Shown here in pieces: positions 8,967 through 16,897 of a stretch of DNA of 64,000 nt; positions within the stretch are counted from its first letter, which is position 1, and every line of letters begins with the position of its first letter. This DNA comes from Pseudomonas botevensis (GTDB taxonomy: Bacteria; Pseudomonadota; Gammaproteobacteria; Pseudomonadales; Pseudomonadaceae). The translations under genes and the position numbers were made by a program. The stretch lies in contig NZ_JAHTKI010000003.1 of NCBI RefSeq assembly GCF_019145475.1, positions 267,018-331,017 on the forward strand. Reading direction: 5' to 3'. The notes beneath the pieces are model-generated. The model saw only the letters and a list, made by a program, of their open reading frames with translations, was not told the DNA's origin and made no database searches.

Positions 8967-9629
8967 TCAGGATTTGAGATAGCCGTTTTGGGCCAGAAAG
9001 CTTTCGGTGATGCCACCGGACGTCGGCTCGGCGGCCTTGTCGCCCAGCAGCAGACGCTCGAGATAGCGCGCCAGCAAGTCGACTTCCAGGTTCACCCGGC
9101 GGCCAGGCTTGTACGACGCCATGATGGTTTCGCTCAGGGTGTGGGGGATGATCGTCAGGAGGAATTCGGCGCCGTCGACCGCGTTCACGGTCAGGCTGGT
9201 GCCGTCGACGGTGATCGAGCCTTTATGGGCGATGTACCTGGCCAGCTCCTTCGGAGCGCGGATGCGAAATTCCACGGCGCGGGCATTGTCGCTGCGCGAA
9301 ACCACCTCGCCGACACCGTCGACGTGACCGCTGACCAGATGCCCGCCAAGACGGGTGGTCGGTGTCAGGGCTTTTTCCAGATTGACCGGGCTGCCGCTTT
9401 TCAGGTCATTCATGGCCGTGCAGTCGAGGGTTTCGCGACTGACGTCGGCCGCAAAGCCGTTGCCCGGCAGTTCGACGGCGGTCAGGCAGACGCCGTTGAC
9501 GGCGATGCTGTCGCCCAGTTTGACGTCGCTCAGGTCGAGCTTGCCGGTTTCGACATGCACCCGTACATCACCGCCCTTGGGGGTCAGTGCGCGGATACTG
9601 CCGATGGATTCGATGATGCCGGTAAACAT
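8967..9629 (-). CDS. ribE: Riboflavin synthase, alpha chain
   Basis: 220-residue enzyme that dismutates two lumazines into riboflavin and a recyclable pyrimidine. Two lumazine-binding repeats are visible: MFTGIIESIG...GVCLTAV...DVSRETL, and GGHLVSGHVDGVG...GSITVDGTSLTVN...IPHTLSETIM. Also named ribC in older Pseudomonas annotations. ATG at 9629 with GGAGAA upstream. Encoded between ribD and ribBX with short spacers, so cotranscription with them is likely. Confidence 0.96.
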   Translation of the reverse strand: MFTGIIESIGSIRALTPKGGDVRVHVETGKLDLSDVKLGDSIAVNGVCLTAVELPGNGFAADVSRETLDCTAMNDLKSGSPVNLEKALTPTTRLGGHLVSGHVDGVGEVVSRSDNARAVEFRIRAPKELARYIAHKGSITVDGTSLTVNAVDGAEFLLTIIPHTLSETIMASYKPGRRVNLEVDLLARYLERLLLGDKAAEPTSGGITESFLAQNGYLKS

Positions 9630-9676
9630 GGGGTTCTCCTTGAGAACGAAGCCAGCGCTAACGCGATGGCCGAAAA

Positions 9677-10810
9677 TTATACGCTCGTCGATGGCACAGG
9701 GATGGCAGTGACTCGCCAGTCATCGCCCACCGCACGAATTTCACTGATTTTCAGCTCCGGCGCGTCTTTCATGTACGCCAGCGGCCAGTCGAGCAGCGGC
9801 CGTGCCGTCGAGCCGAGAAACTTGCCGGCGATGAAGATCACGAACTCATCGACCAGCCCTTGCTGGGCAAACGCACCGGCCAATCGCGGGCCGGCCTCGA
9901 CCAGCACTTCGTTGACGCCACGGTTGGCAAGCTCGACCAGCAATTGATGCAGATCGACCTGACCGTCCGCGCCCGGCACGTTCAGGCACTCCGGACCGTT
10001 GGCGTACTGCTCTTCCACCGCCATGCAGGTGGCGACCAGCGCCGGGCCGGCCTTGAAGAACGGCGCATCCAGCGGCACCCGCAGGCGTCCGTCGATCAGC
10101 ACCCGCAGCGGCGGACGGCTCATAACCAGCGCGGTCTGCCCGGCATCCAGTCCCAACTCGTCCGCGCGCACGGTCAAACGGGCGCCATCGGCCAGTACCG
10201 TATCGGCACCGGTCAGCACCACGCTGGCCTGGGCGCGCAAACGCTGCACCGCCGAACGGGCGGCCGGACCGGTGATCCATTGGCTTTCGCCACTGTCCAT
10301 CGCCGTGCGGCCGTCGAGACTCATCGCCAACTTGACCCGCACGAACGGCAAGCCGTGCTCCATGCGTTTCAGGAAACCCTGGTTGAGCTTGCGCGCTTCG
10401 GTTTCCAGCACGCCGCTTTCAGTGGCGATGCCGGCATCGGCCAGACGCTGCAAACCGCGTCCGGCGACTTGTGGATTGGGATCGCGCATCGCCGCGACCA
10501 CCCGCCCGACACCGGCCTTTACCAGCGCATCGGCGCACGGCGGCGTGCGGCCGTGATGGCTGCAAGGTTCGAGCGTGACGTAAGCGGTGGCGCCGAGGGC
10601 CAGATCACCGGCAGCGCGCAGGGCGTGGACTTCGGCGTGCGGTTCGCCGGCGCGTTCGTGCCAGCCTTCGCCGACGATCTGCCCGTCGCGCACGACCACA
10701 CAGCCGACCCGTGGATTGGGATGAGTGGTGTAGTGACCCTTGCGCGCCAGCTCCAGGGCGCGAGCCATGAAATGGGCGTCGAGGATGGCCTGCTCGGCGG
10801 TGCTGGTCAT
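9677..10810 (-). CDS. ribD: Bifunctional diaminohydroxyphosphoribosylaminopyrimidine deaminase / 5-amino-6-(5-phosphoribosylamino)uracil reductase
   Basis: 377-residue fusion performing the second and third riboflavin steps. The N-terminal cytidine-deaminase-like domain has its zinc motifs ([11 protein letters not shown] and [17 protein letters not shown]). The C-terminal reductase domain starts around residue 150 ([33 protein letters not shown]) and includes the [15 protein letters not shown] nucleotide-binding segment. Its ATG overlaps the nrdR TGA (ATGA). Confidence 0.96.
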   Translation of the reverse strand: MTSTAEQAILDAHFMARALELARKGHYTTHPNPRVGCVVVRDGQIVGEGWHERAGEPHAEVHALRAAGDLALGATAYVTLEPCSHHGRTPPCADALVKAGVGRVVAAMRDPNPQVAGRGLQRLADAGIATESGVLETEARKLNQGFLKRMEHGLPFVRVKLAMSLDGRTAMDSGESQWITGPAARSAVQRLRAQASVVLTGADTVLADGARLTVRADELGLDAGQTALVMSRPPLRVLIDGRLRVPLDAPFFKAGPALVATCMAVEEQYANGPECLNVPGADGQVDLHQLLVELANRGVNEVLVEAGPRLAGAFAQQGLVDEFVIFIAGKFLGSTARPLLDWPLAYMKDAPELKISEIRAVGDDWRVTAIPVPSTSV

Positions 10811-11271
10811 TCTTTCACCGGCTCGCGGGCGAGACGGTCGATCTCTTCGCGGAACTCGTTGAGATCCTGAAAGCGCCGATAGACCGAGGCGAAACGGATG
10901 TAGGCCACTTCATCGAGCTTCTTCAGCTCGGCCATCACCAGTTCGCCGACCACGAGGGATTTGACCTCGCGCTCGCCGGTGGCGCGCAGCTTGTGCTTGA
11001 TGTGGACCAGCGAGGATTCGAGACGCTCGACACTCACCGGGCGTTTTTCCAGGGCGCGCTGCATGCCGGCGCGGAGTTTTTCTTCGTCGAACGGCTGGCG
11101 GCTGCCATCGGTTTTGATCAGGCGCGGCAACACCAGTTCGGCCGTCTCGAACGTCGTGAAACGCTCGCCGCAGGCCAGGCATTCACGCCGGCGGCGCACC
11201 TGCTCGCCCTCGGCGACCAGACGCGAGTCGATGACCTTGGTGTCGTTGGCACCGCAGAAGGGACAGTGCAT
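10807..11271 (-). CDS. nrdR: Transcriptional repressor NrdR
   Basis: 154-residue repressor of ribonucleotide reductase genes. The N-terminal zinc ribbon (MHCPFCG, then [12 protein letters not shown]) binds DNA; the following ATP-cone ([23 protein letters not shown]) senses ATP/dATP. The start at 11271 gives the family's standard length and beginning; the frame extends 19 codons further up without family support. It is the first gene of the minus-strand cluster running to pgpA and stands divergent to the lipoprotein gene at 11400. Confidence 0.96.
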   Translation of the reverse strand: MHCPFCGANDTKVIDSRLVAEGEQVRRRRECLACGERFTTFETAELVLPRLIKTDGSRQPFDEEKLRAGMQRALEKRPVSVERLESSLVHIKHKLRATGEREVKSLVVGELVMAELKKLDEVAYIRFASVYRRFQDLNEFREEIDRLAREPVKE

Positions 11272-11399
11272 GGTGGCTGGCAACAAAAAAAGGGAGGGCC
11301 ATGGTAGCGCATCCCGGTGGCAAGACAAGCCATAGGCTTTGCGGTATACAGACTGCCATGATCGTTTGATCCATGGATTTCATTTTGCCGGAGCTGCCA

Positions 11400-11864
11400 A
11401 TGCCGTTACGTCCGCTCGTTTTGCTCAGCCTTTTCACCCTTCTGGTGGCCTGTGGCAGCGACGCACCCAAGCCTCAGCCGCCGACACCCGGCCCGGCGCC
11501 GCAGCAGGCGCAGAAGAAAGCCCGGGAAGCCGCCGACCTCGGCCCGCTGCCGGCCTATCAACGTGAGCTGAGCGGCACCCTGCAAGGCGTGCCGGCCGGC
11601 GCCGAAGTCGAACTGGCGCTGCTGGTGATCGATGAAAAGGATCGCCCGCAACAATTGCTCGCCAGCTCCAGCCTGATCGGCAACAACCAGATCCTGCCGT
11701 TTCATCTGCGCTTCAACCCCGAAGCCTTCCCGGCCGGTGCGCGGGTTGAACTGCGCGGTCGCGCCAGTCAGTCCGGGCAGTTGATCCTGCATCTGCCGTC
11801 ACAAACCATCACCCAGCCGACCACCCAGGCCCTGGGCCAACTGCAATTTGTCAAAGCACCATGA
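11400..11864 (+). CDS. YbaY-type lipoprotein
   Basis: 154-residue predicted lipoprotein. A signal sequence with lipobox LVAC puts the lipidated cysteine at residue 18, followed by a Pro/Ala/Gln-rich linker and a beta-rich domain of the YbaY type (ELSGTLQGVPAGAEVELALLVID, ILPFHLRFNPEAFPAGARVELRGR). Function unknown; such proteins sit in the envelope. Start 11400 has GGAG 7 nt upstream; an upstream in-frame ATG would spoil the signal peptide. Its TGA overlaps the ATG of the methyltransferase. Confidence 0.75.
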   Translation: MPLRPLVLLSLFTLLVACGSDAPKPQPPTPGPAPQQAQKKAREAADLGPLPAYQRELSGTLQGVPAGAEVELALLVIDEKDRPQQLLASSSLIGNNQILPFHLRFNPEAFPAGARVELRGRASQSGQLILHLPSQTITQPTTQALGQLQFVKAP

Positions 11865-12517
11865 ATGCACCGCTCGACCTGCAACGGGCCTTGGGTGAAC
11901 TGCTCGGCGATGCGCGTCTGGTCGCCTGCCCGTTGCCGGACACCGATCTGCAACTGTGGCTGATCGACGGCGACAACATGGCCCGGGAATTCACCCCGGA
12001 CGAAACCCGGCGGATTCTCCATGAACCGCCCTACTGGAGTTTCTGCTGGGCCAGTGGATTGGCGGTAGCGCGTTATCTGGCCGAGTTTCCCGAATGGGTC
12101 CGGGGCAAACGGGTGCTGGATTTCGGCGCCGGTTCCGGAATCGCCGGGATTGCCGCCGTGAAGGCCGGCGCGCTGGAAGTGGTGGCCTGCGATCTCGATC
12201 CGCTGGCGATTGCCGCGTGCCGGGCGAACGCCGAACTCAACGACGTGCACATCAATTACTCGACGGACTTCTTCGCCGAGCAGGATCGCTTCGATCTGAT
12301 CCTGGTGGCGGACGTGTTGTACGACCGGGAAAACCTGCCGTTGCTCGATGCGTTTCTCAGCCGTGGCCGCGAAGCGCTGGTGGCGGATTCCCGGGTGCGG
12401 GATTTTCGTCATCCGCTGTATCGGCGCATCGAAATGCTCGAAGCCATGACCTTGCCGGATCTGGCCGAGCCGCAAGAGTTTCGGCATGTCAGCCTCTACC
12501 ATGCGGCCCGTGCCTGA
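11861..12517 (+). CDS. SAM-dependent methyltransferase, protein-lysine/PrmA-like
   Basis: 218-residue class I methyltransferase. The SAM-binding motif I is VLDFGAGSGIAG at residues 85-96, followed by the acidic end of strand 2 (VACDLDPLAI) and motif IV-like LVADVLYD. A preceding PPYWSFCWASG segment is typical of the METTL20/ETFB-lysine methyltransferase group. The substrate is not evident; L11 or electron-transfer flavoprotein subunits are possibilities by family only. Translationally coupled (ATGA) to the lipoprotein gene and 39 bp before the thioredoxin gene. Confidence 0.75.
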   Translation: MNAPLDLQRALGELLGDARLVACPLPDTDLQLWLIDGDNMAREFTPDETRRILHEPPYWSFCWASGLAVARYLAEFPEWVRGKRVLDFGAGSGIAGIAAVKAGALEVVACDLDPLAIAACRANAELNDVHINYSTDFFAEQDRFDLILVADVLYDRENLPLLDAFLSRGREALVADSRVRDFRHPLYRRIEMLEAMTLPDLAEPQEFRHVSLYHAARA

Positions 12518-12556
12518 CCGTATAGTTGCCCCATTCACGCTTTTATGAGATGCCCC

Positions 12557-13429
12557 ATGAGTCAGCAAACGCCGTACATCTTCGACGCCACGACGGCCGA
12601 TTTCGACCAGTCGGTGATCGAAGCCTCCTTCCAAAAACCGGTGCTGGTGGATTTCTGGGCCGAATGGTGTGCGCCGTGCAAGGCGCTGATGCCGATGCTG
12701 CAAGGCATCGCCGAGAGCTATCAGGGCGAGTTGCTGCTGGCCAAGGTCAACTGCGACATCGAGCAGGACATCGTCGCCCGCTTCGGTATCCGCAGCCTGC
12801 CGACGGTGGTGCTGTTCAAGGACGGGCAACCGGTCGACGGTTTCGCCGGGGCGCAGCCGGAGTCCGCCGTGCGTGCATTGCTCGAACCCCATGTGCAAAT
12901 GCCGCCACCGGCCGCCGCCGATCCACTGGAACAGGCCCAGGCGCTGTTCGATGACGGCCGCTTCGCCGATGCCGAAGCGGTGCTGGTGGTGCTGCTGGGC
13001 GAAGACAACACCAACGCCAAGGCGCTGATTCTCTACGCCCGCTGCCTGACCGAACGCGGTGAACTGGGCGAAGCGCAAACCGTGCTCGACGCGGTCAAGA
13101 CCGATGAGCACAAAGCCGCGCTGGCCGGCGCCAAGGCGCAGATCAAGTTCCTCGGTCTGGCCCGGGACTTGCCGGACGCCGCCGACCTGAAAAGTCGTCT
13201 GGCGCAGAATCCGCAGGACGATGAGGCGGTGTACCAACTGGCGATCCAGCAACTGGCCCGTCAGCAGTACGAAGCGGCGCTGGACGCGCTGCTCAAGCTG
13301 TTCATCCGCAACCGCAGCTACGGCGAGGGCCTACCGCACAAGACCTTGCTGCAAGTGTTCGAGCTGCTGGGCAACGATCACCCGCTGGTGACCGCCTACC
13401 GGCGCAAGGTGTTCGCGGCGCTTTACTGA
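12557..13429 (+). CDS. Thioredoxin-TPR protein, CnoX/YbbN-like
   Basis: 290-residue cytoplasmic protein. Residues 1-110 are a thioredoxin domain with the active site WCAPC (C38, C41) and the cis-proline segment RSLPTVVLF. After a Pro/Ala linker (MPPPAAADP) come about 160 residues of TPR-like helices (EQAQALFDDGRFADAEAVL and repeats). This matches the CnoX/YbbN chaperone-redox family; E. coli CnoX lacks the first cysteine, whereas this copy keeps both. The start at 12557 was chosen over an ATG four codons upstream on Shine-Dalgarno spacing. A strong terminator follows. Confidence 0.88.
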   Translation: MSQQTPYIFDATTADFDQSVIEASFQKPVLVDFWAEWCAPCKALMPMLQGIAESYQGELLLAKVNCDIEQDIVARFGIRSLPTVVLFKDGQPVDGFAGAQPESAVRALLEPHVQMPPPAAADPLEQAQALFDDGRFADAEAVLVVLLGEDNTNAKALILYARCLTERGELGEAQTVLDAVKTDEHKAALAGAKAQIKFLGLARDLPDAADLKSRLAQNPQDDEAVYQLAIQQLARQQYEAALDALLKLFIRNRSYGEGLPHKTLLQVFELLGNDHPLVTAYRRKVFAALY

Positions 13430-13438
13430 AGATTTAAA

Positions 13439-13470
13439 GATCGCAGCCTGCAACGGGCTGCGATCGTTTT
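13439..13470 (+). terminator. Rho-independent terminator after the thioredoxin gene
   Basis: Ten-bp perfect stem GATCGCAGCC / GGCTGCGATC (13439-13448 and 13456-13465) with a 7-nt loop followed by GTTTT. It ends the plus-strand unit, facing the minus-strand gene at 13476. Confidence 0.8.
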
Positions 13471-13475
13471 GCCGC

Positions 13476-13829
13476 TTACTCGATCCAGCTATAGAGCGGC
13501 GTATCCCCGCCATTCGCGACTTTCACGTCCGCACTGTGGCGCAAGCGCACCAGCAAACGCTTGCCCGCCGCCGCACTGCCGGTCAGTCCTTCCAGTTGAT
13601 CCAGCAGATCCGGCCCGCTGAGTTGCCCGGCCTTGCGCAACAGATCCCTCGCCACCTGCCACAACGCATCGTCCTGATTCTGCGGCTTCGCCGTGGGCGT
13701 TGTGGTGGCCGGCTGGGCCGTCTGCACCGACATACCGAACTGCGAGCCGAGCCGCGCCCAGTCGCTTTCATCCAGCTCCAGCGTCAAGTCCACCGGCAAG
13801 TCGCCGACGGTTCCGCGTATACGCAACAT
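13476..13829 (-). CDS. Small hypothetical protein
   Basis: 117-residue protein I cannot assign. The start at 13829 (AGGAG 8 nt upstream) gives a beta-strand-like N-terminus (MLRIRGTVGDLPVDLTLELD), an acidic DESDW turn, a low-complexity Thr/Ala/Pro/Gln linker around residues 38-52, and a helical C-terminus (ALWQVARDLLRKAG, GPDLLDQLEGL). No signal peptide or membrane segment. In P. aeruginosa, as I recall, a comparable small gene also lies between the thioredoxin gene and the zinc operon, so this is probably core genome. It is divergent from the PAAR gene. Confidence 0.7.
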   Translation of the reverse strand: MLRIRGTVGDLPVDLTLELDESDWARLGSQFGMSVQTAQPATTTPTAKPQNQDDALWQVARDLLRKAGQLSGPDLLDQLEGLTGSAAAGKRLLVRLRHSADVKVANGGDTPLYSWIE

Positions 13830-13954
13830 GGGGTTCGCTCCTGCACATTTCTGACCTGCATGCTCCCATGAGTCTTGTGTAACACCAAGTGTCCAGAGGG
13901 TACGCATGACTGGCTATCGACTACATTTTTTCTTTTTTCAGGGAAAGGATGCCC

Positions 13955-14536
13955 ATGTCTTCAGGACGAAAACTGGCGTCGAAGGGAGGCCCGACTTCGA
14001 CGGGCGGCGTGATTCTCGAGGGAAATGAAAATCTCCTGATCGAGGGAGAAATTATTGCCTCTATCGGACAACTCGCCAGTTGTCCGGCGTGCAGCCCAGG
14101 CAAAGGCCCGATCGTAGCGGTGGGCGAAAGAACCCTGATTCTGCCCGCCGGTCCGGCCGCGCTGGAAGGAGATTACGTCGCTTGCGGCTGTCCGCCCATG
14201 GCCAACAAGCTGCTGACCCAGCAACACAGCGGCTTCGCCGGCATTGGTCGTCCCGCCCCCATCGATATGGGCCCACCGATTGCGGCCCTGGCTGCGCATC
14301 GTTATCTGCAAGTGATCATCGAACGCCAGGACGATACGAAAAAACCAGGGCTGGCCTACAAGCTCAAAGACAAGAAAAAGATCGCCGTCCTGCAGGACAG
14401 CACCTGCACTGCTACCGGTGAAGGTTGCGAGCACCGGGTCGAAAACCCTGAGGATTACGACACGCTCATGGTCGGAGAGGAAGCCGAATGGACGTTCTAC
14501 TCCTATGAAGAACCGCTGAAACAGGATCTGTCATGA
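13955..14536 (+). CDS. PAAR-domain protein (type VI secretion spike tip)
   Basis: 193-residue protein. The N-terminal ~90 residues are a PAAR domain: KGGPTSTGGVILEG, IASIGQLASCPAC and the closing DYVACGCPPMAN with paired cysteines typical of the metal-binding tip. PAAR proteins cap VgrG and carry effectors out on the T6SS needle. The C-terminal ~100 residues are not a toxin I recognise and could be an adaptor for the next protein. The ATG at 13955 has AAGG 6 nt upstream; an ATG at 13949 has no room for a Shine-Dalgarno. Its TGA overlaps the effector ATG. No vgrG, hcp or sheath genes are in the window, so it is an orphan cassette. Confidence 0.85.
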   Translation: MSSGRKLASKGGPTSTGGVILEGNENLLIEGEIIASIGQLASCPACSPGKGPIVAVGERTLILPAGPAALEGDYVACGCPPMANKLLTQQHSGFAGIGRPAPIDMGPPIAALAAHRYLQVIIERQDDTKKPGLAYKLKDKKKIAVLQDSTCTATGEGCEHRVENPEDYDTLMVGEEAEWTFYSYEEPLKQDLS

Positions 14537-15492
14537 AATCGGAAATCAAGCTGGTCTTTAAAGACTTCCTGATGCAGCCACCAGGAGGTGTAAAGTTTCA
14601 AATGTTGATTGATGGGCAGGTCGTCGATGACAACATTGTCCAAAAGAAGGACACCCCCTTTACCTACTCCCTGGTTTCAGACAAAGAGCAAACCGTTATC
14701 ACCCGCGACGATGCGAAGAAGCTGCCGTCGATCAAAAACCGCAAGACCCACGACGTGGTCATCCAGATCATCGGTGTTTCCGGCACGAAAAAGGCCGTCA
14801 ACCAATCCACGCTGACCCCGGGCAATCTGCTGACAATCGTTGCAGTATCACCCTGGGTGAAGGTCCCCCTGTCCAACACTGGTGCCGTTACCCAGGACAT
14901 GTTTTATGAAGTGGAATACGGCGTGAAGCGCCAAAACAAGACCAATACAGTGAAAGTTGTCATTCAGGATCTGCCACGCAAGATACTGTTAGAGGCGCTC
15001 TCGCATCGCAACTCCACAGTCTGGGCTGGCGATCGGAGTAAAAAGTCCTTGCCGCACAGGACAGCCGATGAGTCCAGCAAAAGCGTCGAATTCCCCGCCA
15101 ACACCCACAAATGCAACCTCTTCGTTTATGACGTGCTGACCGCCGTGGGAATCAACGTGGCACTGATCGAACACGGCAAGTCGAAATACATTCCTGGATA
15201 CTCAAAAGTCGGCCCGCCGTTGGCCGGAGAGTGGGCTGACGAAAATCGTTTGCTTAAGAGCTGGAGCGTGCAACGCTCACCTCTACCCGGCGACGTCGGT
15301 GCATATGCTGTCAATTATTCGGATGCCAGCGGACATGTTGGTTTTGTCTTGATTCAGGGCGTATGCATTTCTGCTGGCTGGGAGAAAATCGAAGTCAACG
15401 ATGTCGGCTTCCGTCAGAGGTCCGGCAACGCCCATGCCAGCGATCACGACTTCACCATCTTTCGGCGATACAAATACAGCACACCACAATGA
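14533..15492 (+). CDS. Predicted T6SS effector, papain-like (NlpC/P60/CHAP-type) amidase
   Basis: 319-residue protein. Residues 1-140 look like a beta-rich, Ig- or transthyretin-like module (KLVFKDF...GVKFQMLIDGQVV), common ahead of T6SS toxin domains. Residues ~150-319 look like a cysteine amidase: catalytic Cys194 in THKCNLFVYDVL, a PGDVGAY turn at 252-258, and His268 in SGHVGFVLIQG. Enzymes with this layout cut peptidoglycan peptides, so the target is probably the periplasm of rival bacteria. No signal peptide, as expected for delivery on a PAAR spike. Base composition is clearly more AT-rich than neighbours, suggesting transfer. The exact family is not certain. Confidence 0.75.
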   Translation: MKSEIKLVFKDFLMQPPGGVKFQMLIDGQVVDDNIVQKKDTPFTYSLVSDKEQTVITRDDAKKLPSIKNRKTHDVVIQIIGVSGTKKAVNQSTLTPGNLLTIVAVSPWVKVPLSNTGAVTQDMFYEVEYGVKRQNKTNTVKVVIQDLPRKILLEALSHRNSTVWAGDRSKKSLPHRTADESSKSVEFPANTHKCNLFVYDVLTAVGINVALIEHGKSKYIPGYSKVGPPLAGEWADENRLLKSWSVQRSPLPGDVGAYAVNYSDASGHVGFVLIQGVCISAGWEKIEVNDVGFRQRSGNAHASDHDFTIFRRYKYSTPQ

Positions 15493-16055
15493 AACGTCTT
15501 CTCTGGATAGTCCTGACTGCTTCACTTTTACTGATTGTGGCATGGCGATTTTGGTCGCCCGCCAACCTTTCAGCCTGTACCTACCAGAACACAGCGCCGG
15601 GTCCGCTCACCGCCGTGATCCGCAATTATTTTGAGGGTAACAACCGTATCGACTGGCGGGATATGGACGACCGTTTCGACATACTCTCTACTCCCGAAGG
15701 CCAGAAAATCGCTGGCGAACCCAAGCCGTACACCTGCGAAGCACTGCAGATACTACAAAGCCCGGCGTTCAGTCAGAGTGAAAAAATCTTCACCACTGCG
15801 TTGATGTTCGAGTTACCGATCGGTCAATACATGGGGCTCATGGATCGCAGCCATCAACTCTACGCTGAGGGCAAAATAGACCGGGAAGTTATGAAACTGG
15901 TGATACTTCCGCGCGGAACAGCCCTCAACTACTGGTGGCTGCCGGCCTGGCGCGAGCGCTTTGCTCGCGATGCGCCGAGCATCCTGGATGCAAATCTGAT
16001 CAGGCAAGTGCTATCGGGACACTACTGGTTCGACTACCCCGGCGCAGGCTACTGA
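15489..16055 (+). CDS. Predicted immunity protein of the T6SS amidase
   Basis: 188-residue protein of no family I know. It begins with a signal-anchor (KRLLWIVLTASLLLIVAW, residues 2-19) and the rest is hydrophilic, so it should face the periplasm. Only two cysteines occur (C30 and C83), compatible with one disulfide. Its ATG overlaps the effector TGA. A downstream, translationally coupled, periplasm-facing partner of a cell-wall amidase is the classic position of an immunity protein; that role is inference. A tag-along membrane protein is the alternative. Confidence 0.6.
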   Translation: MKRLLWIVLTASLLLIVAWRFWSPANLSACTYQNTAPGPLTAVIRNYFEGNNRIDWRDMDDRFDILSTPEGQKIAGEPKPYTCEALQILQSPAFSQSEKIFTTALMFELPIGQYMGLMDRSHQLYAEGKIDREVMKLVILPRGTALNYWWLPAWRERFARDAPSILDANLIRQVLSGHYWFDYPGAGY

Positions 16056-16162
16056 CTCAAAAATCGTGACCTCCAATCTACGCGCCGCCCCGCAAGCTTC
16101 CGGGCGGTGCCTAGTCACGTCTTGCGCAAAGTGGGACAGGCGGGCAAACTCTGCGCACTTTC

Positions 16163-16175
16163 GTTATAAGATTAC
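16163..16175 (+). promoter_or_regulatory. Candidate Zur box of the zinc operon
   Basis: GTTATAAGATTAC matches the gammaproteobacterial Zur core GTTATAnTATAAC at 10 of 12 defined positions, 36 bp before the DUF2796/ZrgA-like start. A second half, ATAAC, follows at 16176-16180. Site and gene content agree, but binding is inference. Confidence 0.55.
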
Positions 16176-16211
16176 ATAACAAACTCTTCACTTTACTTCC
16201 CGGAGACCGCC

Positions 16212-16805
16212 ATGCGTCGTCTGCTGCTCGCTTTGCCGTTTGCCCTGTTGCCGCTGGCCGTTGCCCATGCCGTCGACGAACATGACCACGATCATGAACA
16301 CGGCAGCCTCGGCGCCCATGAACATGGCGTCGGTCGCCTCAATGCCGCGCTGGATGGGCAAACCCTGGAGCTGGAGCTGGAAAGTCCGGCGATGAACCTT
16401 GTCGGCTTCGAACATGCCGCCACCAGCGACGCCGACAAAGCCAAGGTCGCCGCCGCCCGTGCGCAACTGGAGAAGCCGCTGGCGCTGTTCAACTTGCCAG
16501 CCGCCGCCGGTTGCAAGGTCGTCAGTCAGGAACTGGAGAGCCCGCTGTTCGGCGACAAGCCGGACGCCGACGACCATGACGATGAAGAAGCGAACAAGGA
16601 CGGTCACGAGCATCACCACGACCACAGCGAAATCCACGCGCATTACCAGTTCAGTTGCGCGACTCCGGGCGCGTTGAAGACGCTGGATCTGGCGAACATC
16701 TTCAACACTTTCCCGGCGACCCAGAAAGTCCAGGTACAACTGATCAGCGCCAGCGGCCAGCAGGGCACGGAAGTCACCTCCAAGGCACCAGCCCTGAAGT
16801 TCTGA
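16212..16805 (+). CDS. ZrgA-like zinc-uptake protein (DUF2796)
   Basis: 197-residue periplasmic protein with a signal peptide (residues 1-20, ending VAHA), an immediate His/Asp-rich stretch (DEHDHDHEHG) and a second one near residues 121-145 (DDHDDEE...HEHHHDHSEIHAH). These should bind zinc. The rest is the DUF2796 fold (LNAALDGQTLELELESPAMNLVGFEH). It heads a four-gene unit with an ABC ATPase, a permease and a DUF3299 protein; this set corresponds to a zinc-repressed operon described in P. aeruginosa (PA4063-PA4066 as I recall). A predicted Zur box lies just upstream. Confidence 0.85.
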   Translation: MRRLLLALPFALLPLAVAHAVDEHDHDHEHGSLGAHEHGVGRLNAALDGQTLELELESPAMNLVGFEHAATSDADKAKVAAARAQLEKPLALFNLPAAAGCKVVSQELESPLFGDKPDADDHDDEEANKDGHEHHHDHSEIHAHYQFSCATPGALKTLDLANIFNTFPATQKVQVQLISASGQQGTEVTSKAPALKF

Positions 16806-16819
16806 ACGGCATGAAGACT

Positions 16820-16852
16820 CCCTGTGGGAAGGGACTGCCCCCTCCCACAGGG
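16820..16852. repeat. REP-like hairpin inside the zinc operon
   Basis: CCCTGTGGGA (16820-16829) and its perfect complement TCCCACAGGG (16843-16852) enclose GGG/CCC extensions. It looks like a short REP relative between the DUF2796 gene and the ABC ATPase. It could attenuate transcription or protect the upstream mRNA. There is no T-run, so full termination is unlikely. Confidence 0.6.
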
Positions 16853-16897
16853 GATTATGTTGAGTGAGACACCACCCGATCCCATGAAAACCGCGCC

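Noticed and set aside
11768..13252. Open frame of 494 codons antisense to the methyltransferase and thioredoxin genes
   Set aside because: Covers two genes with clear catalytic motifs and an ATGA-coupled start; no support for the antisense product.
13955..14536. PAAR C-terminal extension as a toxin domain
   Set aside because: The ~100-residue tail has no catalytic motif I recognise, while the adjacent gene has a plausible one; an adaptor function fits better.
16082..16110. GC-rich inverted repeat after the immunity gene as a terminator
   Set aside because: A nine-pair stem with one G-U exists, but CTAGTC rather than a T-run follows. Recorded only as a possible weak stop.
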